This document shows, piece after piece, positions 27,097 through 35,516 of a stretch of DNA of 64,000 bases. Below the pieces are notes generated by a model, which was given only the letters and a program-made list of their open reading frames with translations, did no database searches and was not told where the DNA came from. This DNA is from DATGLE01 sp035294325. Lineage in GTDB: Bacteria > Chloroflexota > Ktedonobacteria > Ktedonobacterales > Ktedonobacteraceae. The position numbers were made by a program, and so were the translations under genes. The first letter of the stretch is position 1. Every line of letters starts with the position of its first letter. The stretch is from NCBI GenBank assembly GCA_035294325.1, contig DATGLE010000066.1, positions 41,882 through 105,881 of the forward strand. The letters are read 5' to 3'.

Positions 27097-28608
27097 ATGA
27101 CGACGGCAGCTATTACTATTCTGGGATTGGGGCCTGGCAGCATCAACGATCTTACCAGGCAGGCATACGACATACTACAACAGGCAGCGCATAATAATCA
27201 GAGCGTCTATCTTCGCACCATCCTTCACCCCACAGTAGAGGACCTGCGGCGCGCGCTGCCCACTCTACACATCGAATCGTTTGACAGCATCTACGATGAG
27301 TCGGAGGAGTGGGACACGCTCTACCGGCGTATCGCGGAGGAGGTTTGCCGGCAGGGCGAGCAGCAGCCCATCATCTATGCTGTGCCGGGGCATCCACTGA
27401 TCGGCGAAGCTACCGTGCAGCTCGTCCGGCAAATCGCACGCGAACGCGGCTTGAGCACAACCATTGTCGCGGGCCTCTCGTTTCTGGAGCCTGTCTGCAC
27501 GCTGCTGGATCTCGATCCCTTCGCGGATGGCATGCAGCTCATCGATGCCACTATGCTCACGGGGATCGGGAGCGACGAGATCGCGGGCAAGATTATTCCC
27601 ACCCTCCCGCTGCTGGTCGCCCAGGTGTATAATCGCCGCTTCGCCAGCGCGGTAAAGCTGGCGCTGAGCGAGTGCTATCCCGATGAATGGCCGGTGAAGC
27701 TGGTGCGGGCGGCGGGCCTGAGCAGCGAGGAAGCGGTCATCGAGATGCCGCTGTACGAGCTTGATCGCCACAGCCACGCCAATCACCTCAGCACGCTCTA
27801 CGTCCCGCCGCTCGGCCCGCTGGAGGCTCTGCGCCTCCCCGAAACGCTGCGCTACATCACCATGCGCCTGCGCCGCGATCCTGATGGCTGCCCGTGGGAC
27901 CGCGAGCAGACGCACCAGAGCCTCATCCACTATGTGATTGAGGAGACCTACGAGGTTGTGGAGGCGCTGGAAGAAAACGATATGGAGAAGCTGGCGGAGG
28001 AACTCGGCGATCTGCTGCTCCAGGTCTACCTGCACGCCGAGATCGCGCGGCAGGAAGGCGCTTTCGCCATCGGCGACGTGTTCGAGCATGTGAATGCCAA
28101 GCTGATCCGCCGTCACCCCCATGTCTTCGGCGATGTCGAGGTCGAGAACGCCGGGCAGGTCGTACAGAACTGGGAGGCAATCAAACGCCAGGAGCGCATC
28201 AAAGCGGGCAAGGATGTGGAGCGGGAGAGCATACTTGACCGCATGCCGCTCGCGTCGCCCGCGCTGATCGTGGCACAGGAGTACCAGAAGCGCGTCGCCA
28301 GAACCGGCTTTGAATTTACCACCATCGAGCGCGTCTATGCCAAGCTTGAGGAAGAACTGCGGGAATTGCGCGAGGCGACGACCCCGGAAGAGCAGATCGA
28401 AGAGGTCGGCGACCTTCTCTTCATGATCGCCAAAATCGCGCGCTGGCTGAAAGTAGACGCGGAAGAGGCTTTACGCCGGGCCAACCGCAAGTTTCGCCGG
28501 CGTTTCCAGGCGATGGAAGAATTCGCGCGCCAGGAGGGGCGCGCACTCTCCTCCTACAACTCGCAGGAGTGGAGCACGCTGTGGCAGCGCGCTAAAAAAG
28601 AGGTGTAG
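27097..28608 (+). CDS. mazG: MazG nucleoside triphosphate pyrophosphohydrolase fused to a tetrapyrrole-methylase domain (YabN type)
   Basis: A 503-residue fusion. Residues 1-225 are a TP-methylase-like domain (ITILGLGPGSINDLTRQAYD, IIYAVPGHPLIGEATVQLV). Residues 240-503 are MazG: LRRDPDGCPWDREQTHQSL, then the metal motif EETYEVVEALEEN with LAEELGDLLLQV. A second half-domain has LEEELRELREA and EEVGDLLFMI. MazG hydrolyses non-canonical or alarmone-related nucleoside triphosphates. The fusion matches B. subtilis YabN. The ATG is taken at the conserved start; AAAGGA lies 13 bases upstream, rather distant. Confidence 0.95.
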   Translation: MTTAAITILGLGPGSINDLTRQAYDILQQAAHNNQSVYLRTILHPTVEDLRRALPTLHIESFDSIYDESEEWDTLYRRIAEEVCRQGEQQPIIYAVPGHPLIGEATVQLVRQIARERGLSTTIVAGLSFLEPVCTLLDLDPFADGMQLIDATMLTGIGSDEIAGKIIPTLPLLVAQVYNRRFASAVKLALSECYPDEWPVKLVRAAGLSSEEAVIEMPLYELDRHSHANHLSTLYVPPLGPLEALRLPETLRYITMRLRRDPDGCPWDREQTHQSLIHYVIEETYEVVEALEENDMEKLAEELGDLLLQVYLHAEIARQEGAFAIGDVFEHVNAKLIRRHPHVFGDVEVENAGQVVQNWEAIKRQERIKAGKDVERESILDRMPLASPALIVAQEYQKRVARTGFEFTTIERVYAKLEEELRELREATTPEEQIEEVGDLLFMIAKIARWLKVDAEEALRRANRKFRRRFQAMEEFARQEGRALSSYNSQEWSTLWQRAKKEV

Positions 28609-28638
28609 CAGCTCCCCTTTTTGTCTTCACAGATAAAG

Positions 28639-28713
28639 ATAACCGACTGGTCAGTTATTGACAGGGCGCCCCCTTTTCGTTACAATAATAACTGGCTGGT
28701 CAGTTATTATTGT
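28639..28713. promoter_or_regulatory. Twin operators, probably for the TetR regulator
   Basis: Site 2 at 28682-28713 is a palindrome with perfect 13-bp arms (ACAATAATAACTG and its complement) around GCTGGT. Site 1 at about 28640-28660 shares CTGGTCAGTTATT and is an imperfect palindrome. The tetR gene is the second gene downstream, which suggests autoregulation. The assignment to this regulator is inference. Confidence 0.75.
28658..28686 (+). promoter_or_regulatory. Promoter of the reductase-tetR pair
   Basis: TTGACA at 28658-28663 and TACAAT at 28681-28686 with an ideal 17-bp spacer. One palindrome ends at the -35 box and another begins at the -10 box, so bound repressor would exclude polymerase. 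Confidence 0.85.
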
Positions 28714-28786
28714 TGTATTGAGCGCCGCCGTCGTATTTTCACTGCGGCAAGGAAACTAACGATAAGTCTGTCTATAAGGGGGTTTT

Positions 28787-29290
28787 ATGTCCGTGCAAAT
28801 CAAAGAAATGCGTTCTCCGCGAGGCGTAGCCCGCCTCCTCTGGCGTCTGCCTATCTGGCTGTATCGCCTCCATCTCGGCTGGCTGCTCCAGAGCCGCTTT
28901 CTCCTGCTCACGCATACCGGTCGCAAGAGTGGTCGGCCGCGCAAAACGGTTCTGGAAGTGATTCATTCCGACAAGGCAGCAGGGGAATATACAGTGTTTT
29001 CTGGTTGGGGAAAGCAATCCGACTGGGTGAAAAACGTTGAGAAAACCCCGCAGGTAATCATTCAGGTGGGGCAGCGCTCTTTGCGCGCCCGGGCGACCCG
29101 TCCAGGGCCGGAGGAAGCTGAAACGATACTACTCGCGTATGCGCGCAAATATCCGCGTCTGATCCATTTCGTTTTCCGCTTGCTTGGCTATCGGAGCAAT
29201 GGAACAGAGGAAGATATACGTGCCATAGCCCGTCAGAGCACCATCATCACCTTTAAAGTCCTCCCCGCTTGCGCCGCGGGCAGCGAATGA
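28787..29290 (+). CDS. Deazaflavin (F420)-dependent nitroreductase-family protein
   Basis: A 167-residue split-barrel protein of the Ddn type. LLLTHTGRKSGRPRKTVLEV is the family signature, and YTVFSGWGKQSDWVKNVEKT with VIIQVGQRSLRARATR follows. Ddn-like proteins use reduced F420 to reduce quinones or nitro compounds and often sit at the membrane. Some members do not use F420, so the cofactor is inferred. AAGGGGGTTTT precedes the ATG. It forms a likely two-gene unit with tetR behind operator-flanked promoter DNA, which suggests induction by a toxic compound. Confidence 0.88.
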   Translation: MSVQIKEMRSPRGVARLLWRLPIWLYRLHLGWLLQSRFLLLTHTGRKSGRPRKTVLEVIHSDKAAGEYTVFSGWGKQSDWVKNVEKTPQVIIQVGQRSLRARATRPGPEEAETILLAYARKYPRLIHFVFRLLGYRSNGTEEDIRAIARQSTIITFKVLPACAAGSE

Positions 29291-29363
29291 GAGAAAATAG
29301 GCAGCGAAGCAGGGTAGAGCGAATTCGGGCGCCCGCAGCGCAAGCAAAGAGTTGGAGGTAGGC

Positions 29364-29966
29364 ATGTCTCCCCGTCCCGATGTGAGTGAGGAACGCAAAA
29401 GTCAAATACTGGAAGCGGCCATCGCGGTTTTCGCGCGGCTCGGCTTTCAGCAAACGCGCATGGATGATATCGCCAGCCAGGCGGGCCTCTCCAAAGGCAC
29501 ACTCTATCTCTATTACAAAAGCAAGGACGCGGTTATTGGCGCGCTGCTTAAATACTTCTTTACCCAGGAATTCAAGCGCCTGCAAAGTTTTCTCGAAGCT
29601 GAGCGTCAGGAGCCGATTGCCGAGCAGATTATCCTCCTGACGCGCCAGCTTGCCTCGGCGATGCAATGGATGCAGCGGCTGATGCCGATTGCCTTCGAGT
29701 TTTATGCGCTGGCCGGGCGCGACGGAGAAGTACGCCAGTTCTTGCAGCAGTATTTCAAGACTTTCCGAGAAGCTCTGGCTCGCCTGATCCAGCGCGGCAT
29801 CGAGCGCGGCGAGTTCCGCTCCGTGGATACCGAGGCTACCGCAATTACGCTGACAGCCCTCTATGAAGGGACGGCGCTGTTATATTTTGTGGACCCACAA
29901 GGGCTTTCCTGGCCCGAGCAACTCGAATTCTCCGTGCACTCGCTGCTGGAGGGCATACGCGCGTAG
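29364..29966 (+). CDS. TetR-family transcriptional regulator
   Basis: A 200-residue regulator. The N-terminal helix-turn-helix is standard: ILEAAIAVFARLGFQQTRMD, DIASQAGLSKGTLYLYYKSK. The rest is an all-helical ligand-binding domain (ALLKYFFTQEFKRLQSFLEA onward). It probably represses the upstream reductase and itself through the palindromes at 28639-28713. GTTGGAGGTAGGC precedes the ATG at 29364; an upstream TTG is unlikely. The inducer is unknown. Confidence 0.93.
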   Translation: MSPRPDVSEERKSQILEAAIAVFARLGFQQTRMDDIASQAGLSKGTLYLYYKSKDAVIGALLKYFFTQEFKRLQSFLEAERQEPIAEQIILLTRQLASAMQWMQRLMPIAFEFYALAGRDGEVRQFLQQYFKTFREALARLIQRGIERGEFRSVDTEATAITLTALYEGTALLYFVDPQGLSWPEQLEFSVHSLLEGIRA

Positions 29967-29982
29967 CCCCGTCCTGTGCGTA

Positions 29983-30020
29983 GCTGCGCGATGATGAGGG
30001 TAACGATCAAAAGTGGTAAG
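29983..30020. repeat. GCGCGATGATGA class repeat after tetR
   Basis: GCGTAGCTGCGCGATGATGA begins 14 bases after the tetR stop and is followed by GGTAACGATC. See the copies at 17543, 33309, 41911 and 43087. Confidence 0.6.
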
Positions 30021-30085
30021 TAAGCATGTCATCCTGAGCGGAGGCGAAGGATTATGAGGGTTGAACGGATGTTGTAGAATAGGCT

Positions 30086-30550
30086 ATGCGCAACGAACTC
30101 TTATCCTGGTTTGCACGCGAGGGCCTGCTGCTGACGAGTGCAACGACGGCAGCGGAGGACCCGGAACATGACGAAATCAAGATCACGGTCAGGCCGCCAC
30201 TGGTAGCGCTCAGTCGCGCCAGCAGTGACTTTCGTGAGTGCCCTGATCCCGTACTCTTCGGCTATCCCGAGTCCAGCCTGGAGATGATGACGCTGCAAGA
30301 TATGCACGAGTTCGTCCTGGCCTGGTTAGAGCAGGCCATCATGGCCGGCATGGCGCGCTGTTTCGTCTGCAACCGTGTTCTGGATATGGGTACGGAGAGG
30401 CCGTGGGACGCTGTTTTTATTACCAGTGACATATACTGCTGGCTGCTGGTTCACTTCGACTGCAAGCGCTATCTCAACCGCGAGCTTAAAGGGCGCAATC
30501 CCTTCGAAGTTACCAGCAGCGCACCCGAATTTTTTGACCTGTTACCATAG
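30086..30550 (+). CDS. Hypothetical protein with Cys-pair motif
   Basis: A 154-residue soluble protein. It is acidic and has a block ARCFVCNRVLDMGTERPWDA followed by YCWLLVHFDCKRYLNRELKG. The four Cys and a His could form a zinc site. Codon use resembles neighbouring genes, so I accept it as real. I do not recognise the family. The ribosome site is weak. The repeat cluster at 30567-30812 follows. Confidence 0.55.
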   Translation: MRNELLSWFAREGLLLTSATTAAEDPEHDEIKITVRPPLVALSRASSDFRECPDPVLFGYPESSLEMMTLQDMHEFVLAWLEQAIMAGMARCFVCNRVLDMGTERPWDAVFITSDIYCWLLVHFDCKRYLNRELKGRNPFEVTSSAPEFFDLLP

Positions 30551-30566
30551 TTAACCCGATATGCAC

Positions 30567-30812
30567 GTCCGGGGACGCCGGCTACGGGTCCTCGATGGTG
30601 TGGTTTGTGGACACAATGCCAGCGGCGCTGTGTCCACAAACCACACAGGCGAACCGCTGCGCGGTTCGCCGTCAGCAAGACCTGCATAGTATTAGTTAAC
30701 CCCATGTGCATGTTTTTGGGCGCCTGCGGCGCTGTGCCCGCAGGCTCTTCATCCTGGCGTGCGCCGCAGCGGTGAACCATCAGCGAAACTTGCACATAGC
30801 ATTAGTTAGAAG
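30567..30812. repeat. CAGCGAAAC-TGCACAT class repeats, two copies, with long inverted repeat
   Basis: A long inverted repeat (arms 30598-30615 and 30629-30646) is followed by GGCGAACCGC/GCGGTTCGCC (30648-30670), then GTCAGCAAGACCTGCATAGT and ATTAGTTA. A second copy ends CATCAGCGAAACTTGCACAT with AGCATTAGTTAG at about 30810. The same 3' unit ends the cluster at 12840-12895. Confidence 0.75.
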
Positions 30813-30824
30813 GCAGGGACCGGC

Positions 30825-32585
30825 ATGGATAAAAACCAGGTCGCTCAAATGCTAGAAGAAATCGCTGTGCTGCTAGAATTAAAGGAAGGCAGCAACATAT
30901 ATGAAGTGCGTGCCTATGACAACGCCGCTCGTACTATCGGCGCGCTCGACGGCGACATCGTAGAGATGGCGCACGAAGGCAGGCTCAAAGGCGTGCCGGG
31001 ACTGGGATCAACGATTATCAAGCGCATCGAGGAGGCCGTAGACAGCGGGCATATCGAATTTCTCGATGAACTGCGGGCAAACACGCCCTCTATCAAGCTC
31101 GCCATGATGCGTATTCCTGGCGTCGGGCCAAAAAAGATCAATGCCATCTACAATCAACTGCACGTCACAAGCATAGACGAACTGGAGCAGGCGTGCAAAG
31201 ATGATCGCGTCGCACGCCTGCCCGGCTTTGGCAAGAAAACCCAGGACAAGATTCTGCAAGGCATCGCCTTCCTCGCGCAGCATGCTGACCGCGTACTGTA
31301 CCCGCTGGCGGAGCGGGAATCCGAACGGCTGTGCGCCGCGCTGGCGACGCTGCCGGAGATTGTGCGCTTGCAAGTGGGAGGGAGCATACGGCGGCGGCGC
31401 GAAACGGTCAAGGATATCGATATCGTGGCAAGCGTTGACGACCAGGCCAGCAGCGAGGTGCGGAACGCGATCATGGATTTCTTCACCGGACGGCCCGAGG
31501 TGCGCTCCATCACGGGCAAGGGCGAGACCAAAGCGAGCGTTGTACTTGGCAGCGGGCTGGCGGCGGACCTGCGCCTGGTCAACGATAGCCGCTTCCCCTA
31601 CACGCTGCATCACTTTACCGGCTCACGCGAGCATCATATCGCGCTGCGCCGCCGTGCCCTGAGCATGAACATGACCATCAACGACTACGGCCTCTTCAAA
31701 GTCAGGGACGGAGAAGAGGAACTTGTTCCGTGCCAGAACGAGGCCGATATCTATGCCGCTCTCGGCATGGCTTACATCGAGCCGGAACTGCGTGAAGACA
31801 TGGGCGAGATCGAGGCGGCCATCCGTGGCACGCTCCCCGTGCTGGTACAGGAAAGCGACCTGCGCGGTGTGCTGCATGCCCACACGACGGCCAGTGACGG
31901 TCACAACACACTGCGCGAAATGGCCGAGGCATGCCTCGCGCGCGGCTTCTCCTATCTGGGCATTACCGATCATAGCCAGTCGGTTGCCTATGCGCATGGC
32001 CTCTCAGTAGACGACCTGCGCCGCCAGGGCGAGGAGATAGACCGTTTGAACGAGGAGTTCGCCGGGCGCTTTCGCATCCTCAAGGGCACCGAGTGCGACA
32101 TTATGCGCGATGGCTCACTCGACTACGATGACAGCGTGCTCGCGGAACTGGATTTTGTGATCGCCTCTATCCACAGCAACTTCAACCTCCCGCCGCAGGA
32201 GCAGACGCAGCGCATGCTGCGCGCCATCGCCAATCCCTACGTCGATATCATCGGGCACCCCACAGGGCGCCTCCTGCTCGAACGCGAAGGCTATAAGCTG
32301 GATATGGAGGCAGTGATCGAGGCTGCCAGCGTTCGCGGGACCTGCATCGAGATCAACGCGAATCCGTCGCGGCTGGACCTGGACTGGCGGCTTGTGCACC
32401 GGGCACGCGAAAAAGGCGTCAAGATCCCCATCTGCCCGGATGCTCACACGCTTGCAGGTTTGGACGATATGCGTTATGGTATAGGAGTCGCCCGCAAAGG
32501 CTGGTTACGAGCCGGGGACGTGCTTAATACCATGGATGCGGAGGCACTGTTAACCTTCTTTCGACAACGACGGCATAAAGTGTAG
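30825..32585 (+). CDS. polX: DNA polymerase/3'-5' exonuclease PolX
   Basis: A family X polymerase fused to a PHP nuclease, 586 residues, used in base-excision and end repair. N-terminal helix-hairpin-helix motifs: LKGVPGLGSTIIKRI, MRIPGVGPKKINAIY and RLPGFGKKTQDKI. The nucleotidyl-transferase site has VGGSIRRRRETVKDIDIVAS, with the two Asp in KDIDIV, and a third Asp in AADLRLV. The C-terminal PHP domain begins VLHAHTTASDGHNTL and continues LGITDHS, GTECDI, IASIHSNF and CPDAHT. AGGGACCGGC precedes the ATG. Confidence 0.97.
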   Translation: MDKNQVAQMLEEIAVLLELKEGSNIYEVRAYDNAARTIGALDGDIVEMAHEGRLKGVPGLGSTIIKRIEEAVDSGHIEFLDELRANTPSIKLAMMRIPGVGPKKINAIYNQLHVTSIDELEQACKDDRVARLPGFGKKTQDKILQGIAFLAQHADRVLYPLAERESERLCAALATLPEIVRLQVGGSIRRRRETVKDIDIVASVDDQASSEVRNAIMDFFTGRPEVRSITGKGETKASVVLGSGLAADLRLVNDSRFPYTLHHFTGSREHHIALRRRALSMNMTINDYGLFKVRDGEEELVPCQNEADIYAALGMAYIEPELREDMGEIEAAIRGTLPVLVQESDLRGVLHAHTTASDGHNTLREMAEACLARGFSYLGITDHSQSVAYAHGLSVDDLRRQGEEIDRLNEEFAGRFRILKGTECDIMRDGSLDYDDSVLAELDFVIASIHSNFNLPPQEQTQRMLRAIANPYVDIIGHPTGRLLLEREGYKLDMEAVIEAASVRGTCIEINANPSRLDLDWRLVHRAREKGVKIPICPDAHTLAGLDDMRYGIGVARKGWLRAGDVLNTMDAEALLTFFRQRRHKV

Positions 32586-32651
32586 GGGCGCTGCGCGCGC
32601 TGCCGCGCTCGCAAGCCCGCCTGCCTGATAATATAGTAGAGAGGAAGTAAC

Positions 32652-33305
32652 ATGGCAAATAGAGTAGAACTGGAAATCGCTCCCCGCACAGTGATGGGGA
32701 AAGCAGTGAAGCGCCTGCGGAAAGATGGCATTATCCCCGCGAATATCTTTGGACACAAGCAGGAGCCGGTAGCGGTACAGGTCAAAGAGGCCGAGTACGA
32801 CCACCTGCGGCGCTCACGCGGCACGAGGGGCATTCTTTCGCTGCATATGCCCGATGCTGCCCCGGAGACGGCATTGATCCGTCATGTGCAGCGAGATCCG
32901 CGCACAGGCAAGATATTGCACATAGACTTCTTCCGTGTGAGCCTGAGCGAGCGCATCGAGGTGAAGATCCCGCTGCGTTTTGTCGGCGAGTCGCCGGCGG
33001 TAAAGAATGAGGGCGGCGTTCTGCTGCATCTGCTGGATGCGCTGGAAGTAGAGTGCCGTGCAGCGGATATCGTCGAAGCGCTGGAGGTCGATGTCTCTCC
33101 CATTACCCAGATCGACGGGGTAATCTACGCCCGGGAAGTGCAGCTTCCGCCTGATTATACGCTTGTTACCGATCCTGACGAGCCAGTGGCTAAGGTAGCC
33201 GTTACACGGGCCGAGGCCGCCGAGGAGGCTGCCGAGGCAGAGGGCGCGGAAGAGCCGGCCCCGGCTGCTCCCACTACGGCTCCGAATACGGAGGAGGAAT
33301 CGTAG
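32652..33305 (+). CDS. rplY: 50S ribosomal protein L25 (CTC type)
   Basis: A 217-residue two-domain L25/TL5/CTC protein; it binds 5S rRNA in the large subunit. The N-terminal domain shows MGKAVKRLRKDGIIPANIFG and HVQRDPRTGKILHIDFFRV. The C-terminal TL5 domain has VKIPLRFVGESPAVKNEGGV and YAREVQLPPDYTLVTDPDEP. An acidic Ala/Glu tail follows. AGAGGAAGTAAC precedes the ATG. It stands alone, which is common for this gene, although pth often follows elsewhere and does not here. Confidence 0.96.
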   Translation: MANRVELEIAPRTVMGKAVKRLRKDGIIPANIFGHKQEPVAVQVKEAEYDHLRRSRGTRGILSLHMPDAAPETALIRHVQRDPRTGKILHIDFFRVSLSERIEVKIPLRFVGESPAVKNEGGVLLHLLDALEVECRAADIVEALEVDVSPITQIDGVIYAREVQLPPDYTLVTDPDEPVAKVAVTRAEAAEEAAEAEGAEEPAPAAPTTAPNTEEES

Positions 33306-33308
33306 GCG

Positions 33309-33440
33309 CGTCGCTGCGTGATGATGAATGTTGCCAATCAAGATCGGTAACACAGGATGCTGGTAGGGGCAGAATTTATCTGCCCCCTCCTGAAGCCGAT
33401 CCGCTCCAATCTGGCGGGCGGATAAATCCTGCCCTTACCG
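33309..33440. repeat. GCGCGATGATGA class repeat and a GGGCAGA/TCTGCCC hairpin pair
   Basis: CGTCGCTGCGTGATGATGAA starts just after the rplY stop and runs into TTGCCAATCAAGATCGGTAAC. A hairpin near 33365 (GGGGCAGA, loop ATTTA, TCTGCCCC) and its opposite-strand relative near 33417 (GGGCGGATAAATCCTGCCC) frame 50 bp. Confidence 0.7.
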
Positions 33441-33473
33441 AGAATCATTAAGAGAGAGAAGCGAGCGGCAGAC

Positions 33474-34820
33474 ATGCGCATTATGATTGTGACCGACCAG
33501 TATCCCCCGATGCTGGGAGGTGTACCAACGATAACGCACGATCTCGCTATCGATTTTGCGAATCGAGGCCATCAGGTATGGGTTGCAGCTCCCAGCTATG
33601 GCCCTCACAACGTGCGCCGCCTGGAACAGAAAGTGCGCGTATACCGCTTCTCTTCCTTCGAGTGGCCCGCCTATGAGGGGCTGCGCATCGCTTTTCTGCC
33701 CTTCGTCGCGCTGCGTAACCTGCTCAAGAAGAGCGATCCCGACATTATCCACATTCACTCGCCTATCGTGCTGGGCAACATCGCGCAAATCCTGGCCGGC
33801 GGCCTGCGCAAGCCGGTCATCGCTACCAATCACTACATGCCCATCAATATGAACCCGACGCTGCTGTCCGATCCACTGATTGGCAAGCCGTTCAGCGATG
33901 TGACCTACAGCTACCTGGTGCATTTTTGCAACCGCTGTGAGTATGTGACCGCGCCAACAAAAACGGCGCTTAATCTGCTCTATGAGCACGGGCTGCGCGC
34001 GCCCGCCCGGGCGATCTCTAACGGCATCGATCTGAAGAAGTATTCGCCGGGAGAGCGCGATCCAGAAATCTTGCGGCGCTTCCACCTGCCCGTAGATCGA
34101 CCTCTGGCGCTGCATGTGAACCGCCTCAGCCCGGAAAAGCGCGTGGATGTCCTGCTGGACGCTGCTGCCAGGCTACAGAGCAACGCATTCATCGCTATAG
34201 CCAGCACCGGTCCGGCCGAGGCGCAACTGCACGCTCAGGCCAGGCGCTTGAATCTGGAAGACCGTGTGCGCTTTCTGGGCTATGTTAATGATGCCGACCT
34301 GCTGGCCCTGCGCCGCTCGGCGGACATGTTCGTGATACCATCGGAAGCCGATCTTCAGAGTCTGGCAACGATGGAGGCCATGGCCTGCGGCCTGCCGGTG
34401 ATCGCGGCCAACGCCTACGCCTTGCCGGAGCTGGTCCATGCCGGGGAGAATGGCTTTCTGTTCAAGCCCGGCGCTAGCGATGAACTGGCGCGGCAGATCG
34501 ACCAGATGGCGAACGACGAAGATATGCGCAGGCGCATGGGAGCGGAGAGCCTCAAGCTTATCACCGGCCATGATCGTGCGCGAGTATTGGAAGAATGGGA
34601 GGAGTTATATCGCCGCCTGGCGATTGAATTTAAGGAGGCGAAAGAGCGCCGCCAGCGCCTGCGCATGGAGCGCAAATACCCGGGCCGTTTTCCACGGGAT
34701 ATTCAGCAGCCGGGCCTGCCGCACATCAGGCGCACAGGCGATCTCTCGCCCGATCAGCCAAAAGCCGATGCGACCTGGCTGCGCGGCCTCATCAATAGGG
34801 ATTCGCACCCCGCCGATTGA
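33474..34820 (+). CDS. Glycosyltransferase family 4 protein
   Basis: A 448-residue GT-B enzyme. The N-terminal acceptor domain begins MRIMIVTDQYPPMLGGVPTI, typical of GT4 enzymes such as PimB and 1,2-diacylglycerol glucosyltransferases. HIHSPIVLGN and TNHYMPINM follow. The donor-binding domain has HVNRLSPEKRVDVLLDAAA and the ExxxxxxxE region PSEADLQSLATMEAMACGLP. The basic C-terminus (KERRQRLRMERKYPGRFPR) may bind the membrane. Donor and acceptor are not deducible. It ends where the small minus-strand frame at 34792-35076 overlaps it by 29 bases. Confidence 0.92.
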   Translation: MRIMIVTDQYPPMLGGVPTITHDLAIDFANRGHQVWVAAPSYGPHNVRRLEQKVRVYRFSSFEWPAYEGLRIAFLPFVALRNLLKKSDPDIIHIHSPIVLGNIAQILAGGLRKPVIATNHYMPINMNPTLLSDPLIGKPFSDVTYSYLVHFCNRCEYVTAPTKTALNLLYEHGLRAPARAISNGIDLKKYSPGERDPEILRRFHLPVDRPLALHVNRLSPEKRVDVLLDAAARLQSNAFIAIASTGPAEAQLHAQARRLNLEDRVRFLGYVNDADLLALRRSADMFVIPSEADLQSLATMEAMACGLPVIAANAYALPELVHAGENGFLFKPGASDELARQIDQMANDEDMRRRMGAESLKLITGHDRARVLEEWEELYRRLAIEFKEAKERRQRLRMERKYPGRFPRDIQQPGLPHIRRTGDLSPDQPKADATWLRGLINRDSHPAD

Positions 34821-35076
34821 TCCAACGACGGTGGAAAAGTCGGGCCAGGCTGCGCTCAATGTCCCAGCGCACCTGAATGCTGTGGTAGCGCACCCATGCT
34901 GTACAGATCTGCCACCACGAAATCTGCTCCACAGGTGGCTGCTGTGGCCGCTCATGGGGATCACGCGCATAGACCGGAACGAGCAATCTCACACCGGGCC
35001 ATCTCCCGTCGAAGAACCCTTTACGTCCACCAGGAGAAGAGGAGGTCACAGAATCAGGCTTCTTTCCTGCATGCAT
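34792..35076 (-). CDS. Possible small protein, unknown
   Basis: A 94-residue frame. The second half (VEQISWWQICTAWVRYHSIQ, then VRWDIERSLARLFHRRW) reads like a real helical protein. GGGAG lies 12 bases upstream of the ATG. It overlaps the end of the glycosyltransferase gene tail to tail. Low confidence; it could be chance. The remaining gap, 35077-35233, shows no gene. Confidence 0.35.
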   Translation of the reverse strand: MHAGKKPDSVTSSSPGGRKGFFDGRWPGVRLLVPVYARDPHERPQQPPVEQISWWQICTAWVRYHSIQVRWDIERSLARLFHRRWINRRGANPY

Positions 35077-35233
35077 GCAGCGCTATGCTCCCTGGAGATA
35101 CTATGATACATCACACCTCATTACTCGCATAGTTTTAGTATAGACGCTGATTCCCCGTTTGTCCAGAGTACCGCCCCGGGTGTCGTACCCCTCGCACCCG
35201 CGCAGCGGGTCAGAACTCATACTCTAAGCGGCG

Positions 35234-35324
35234 CCAGGGCGATTTAATGCTCGCCAGAAGCGGGGGTCAAGGGGGCGGCAGCCCCCTTGCGGGGCGGGGG
35301 GTGGGGAGAATTACATAGCCCTGG
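35234..35324. mobile_element. MITE-like element, copy 2
   Basis: It begins CCAGGGCGATTTAAT and ends ATTACATAGCCCTGG; 13 of 15 end bases are complementary. The centre is CAAGGGGGCGGCAGCCCCCT. It matches 19148-19273 apart from an internal gap and again ends 17 bp before a TTGACA box. Confidence 0.7.
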
Positions 35325-35341
35325 AGCGGCGCTGGATTTTG

Positions 35342-35370
35342 TTGACAAGCGACGAGCATTCCAGTATACT
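35342..35370 (+). promoter_or_regulatory. Promoter of the KGG stress-protein gene
   Basis: TTGACA at 35342-35347 and TATACT at 35365-35370 with a 17-bp spacer. The transcript would begin near 35377, giving a 5' leader of about 140 bases with two terminator-like hairpins. Confidence 0.85.
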
Positions 35371-35390
35371 GCGCATCAGTCGACATCATA

Positions 35391-35420
35391 AGGGCATCTT
35401 CTCGCAGATGCCCTATTTTT
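35391..35420 (+). terminator. Terminator 1 in the KGG gene leader
   Basis: AGGGCATCT (35391-35399) pairs with AGATGCCCT (35406-35414), loop TCTCGC, followed by ATTTTT. It lies only about 15 bases after the expected transcription start. Confidence 0.8.
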
Positions 35421-35444
35421 GGAATCCGGGTAAAAAACCCGCAC

Positions 35445-35492
35445 AGGCGTTTGCTCGTGTTGCAGAGATCGTCAAACGCCTCTTATTTTTTT
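35445..35492 (+). terminator. Terminator 2 in the KGG gene leader
   Basis: AGGCGTTTG (35445-35453) pairs with CAAACGCCT (35473-35481) over a 19-base loop, followed by CTTATTTTTTT. A small GGGT/ACCC hairpin lies between the two terminators. The KGG ribosome site (GAAAGGGG) follows. Confidence 0.8.
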
Positions 35493-35516
35493 AATGAACC
35501 GGGAAAGGGGATAGTT

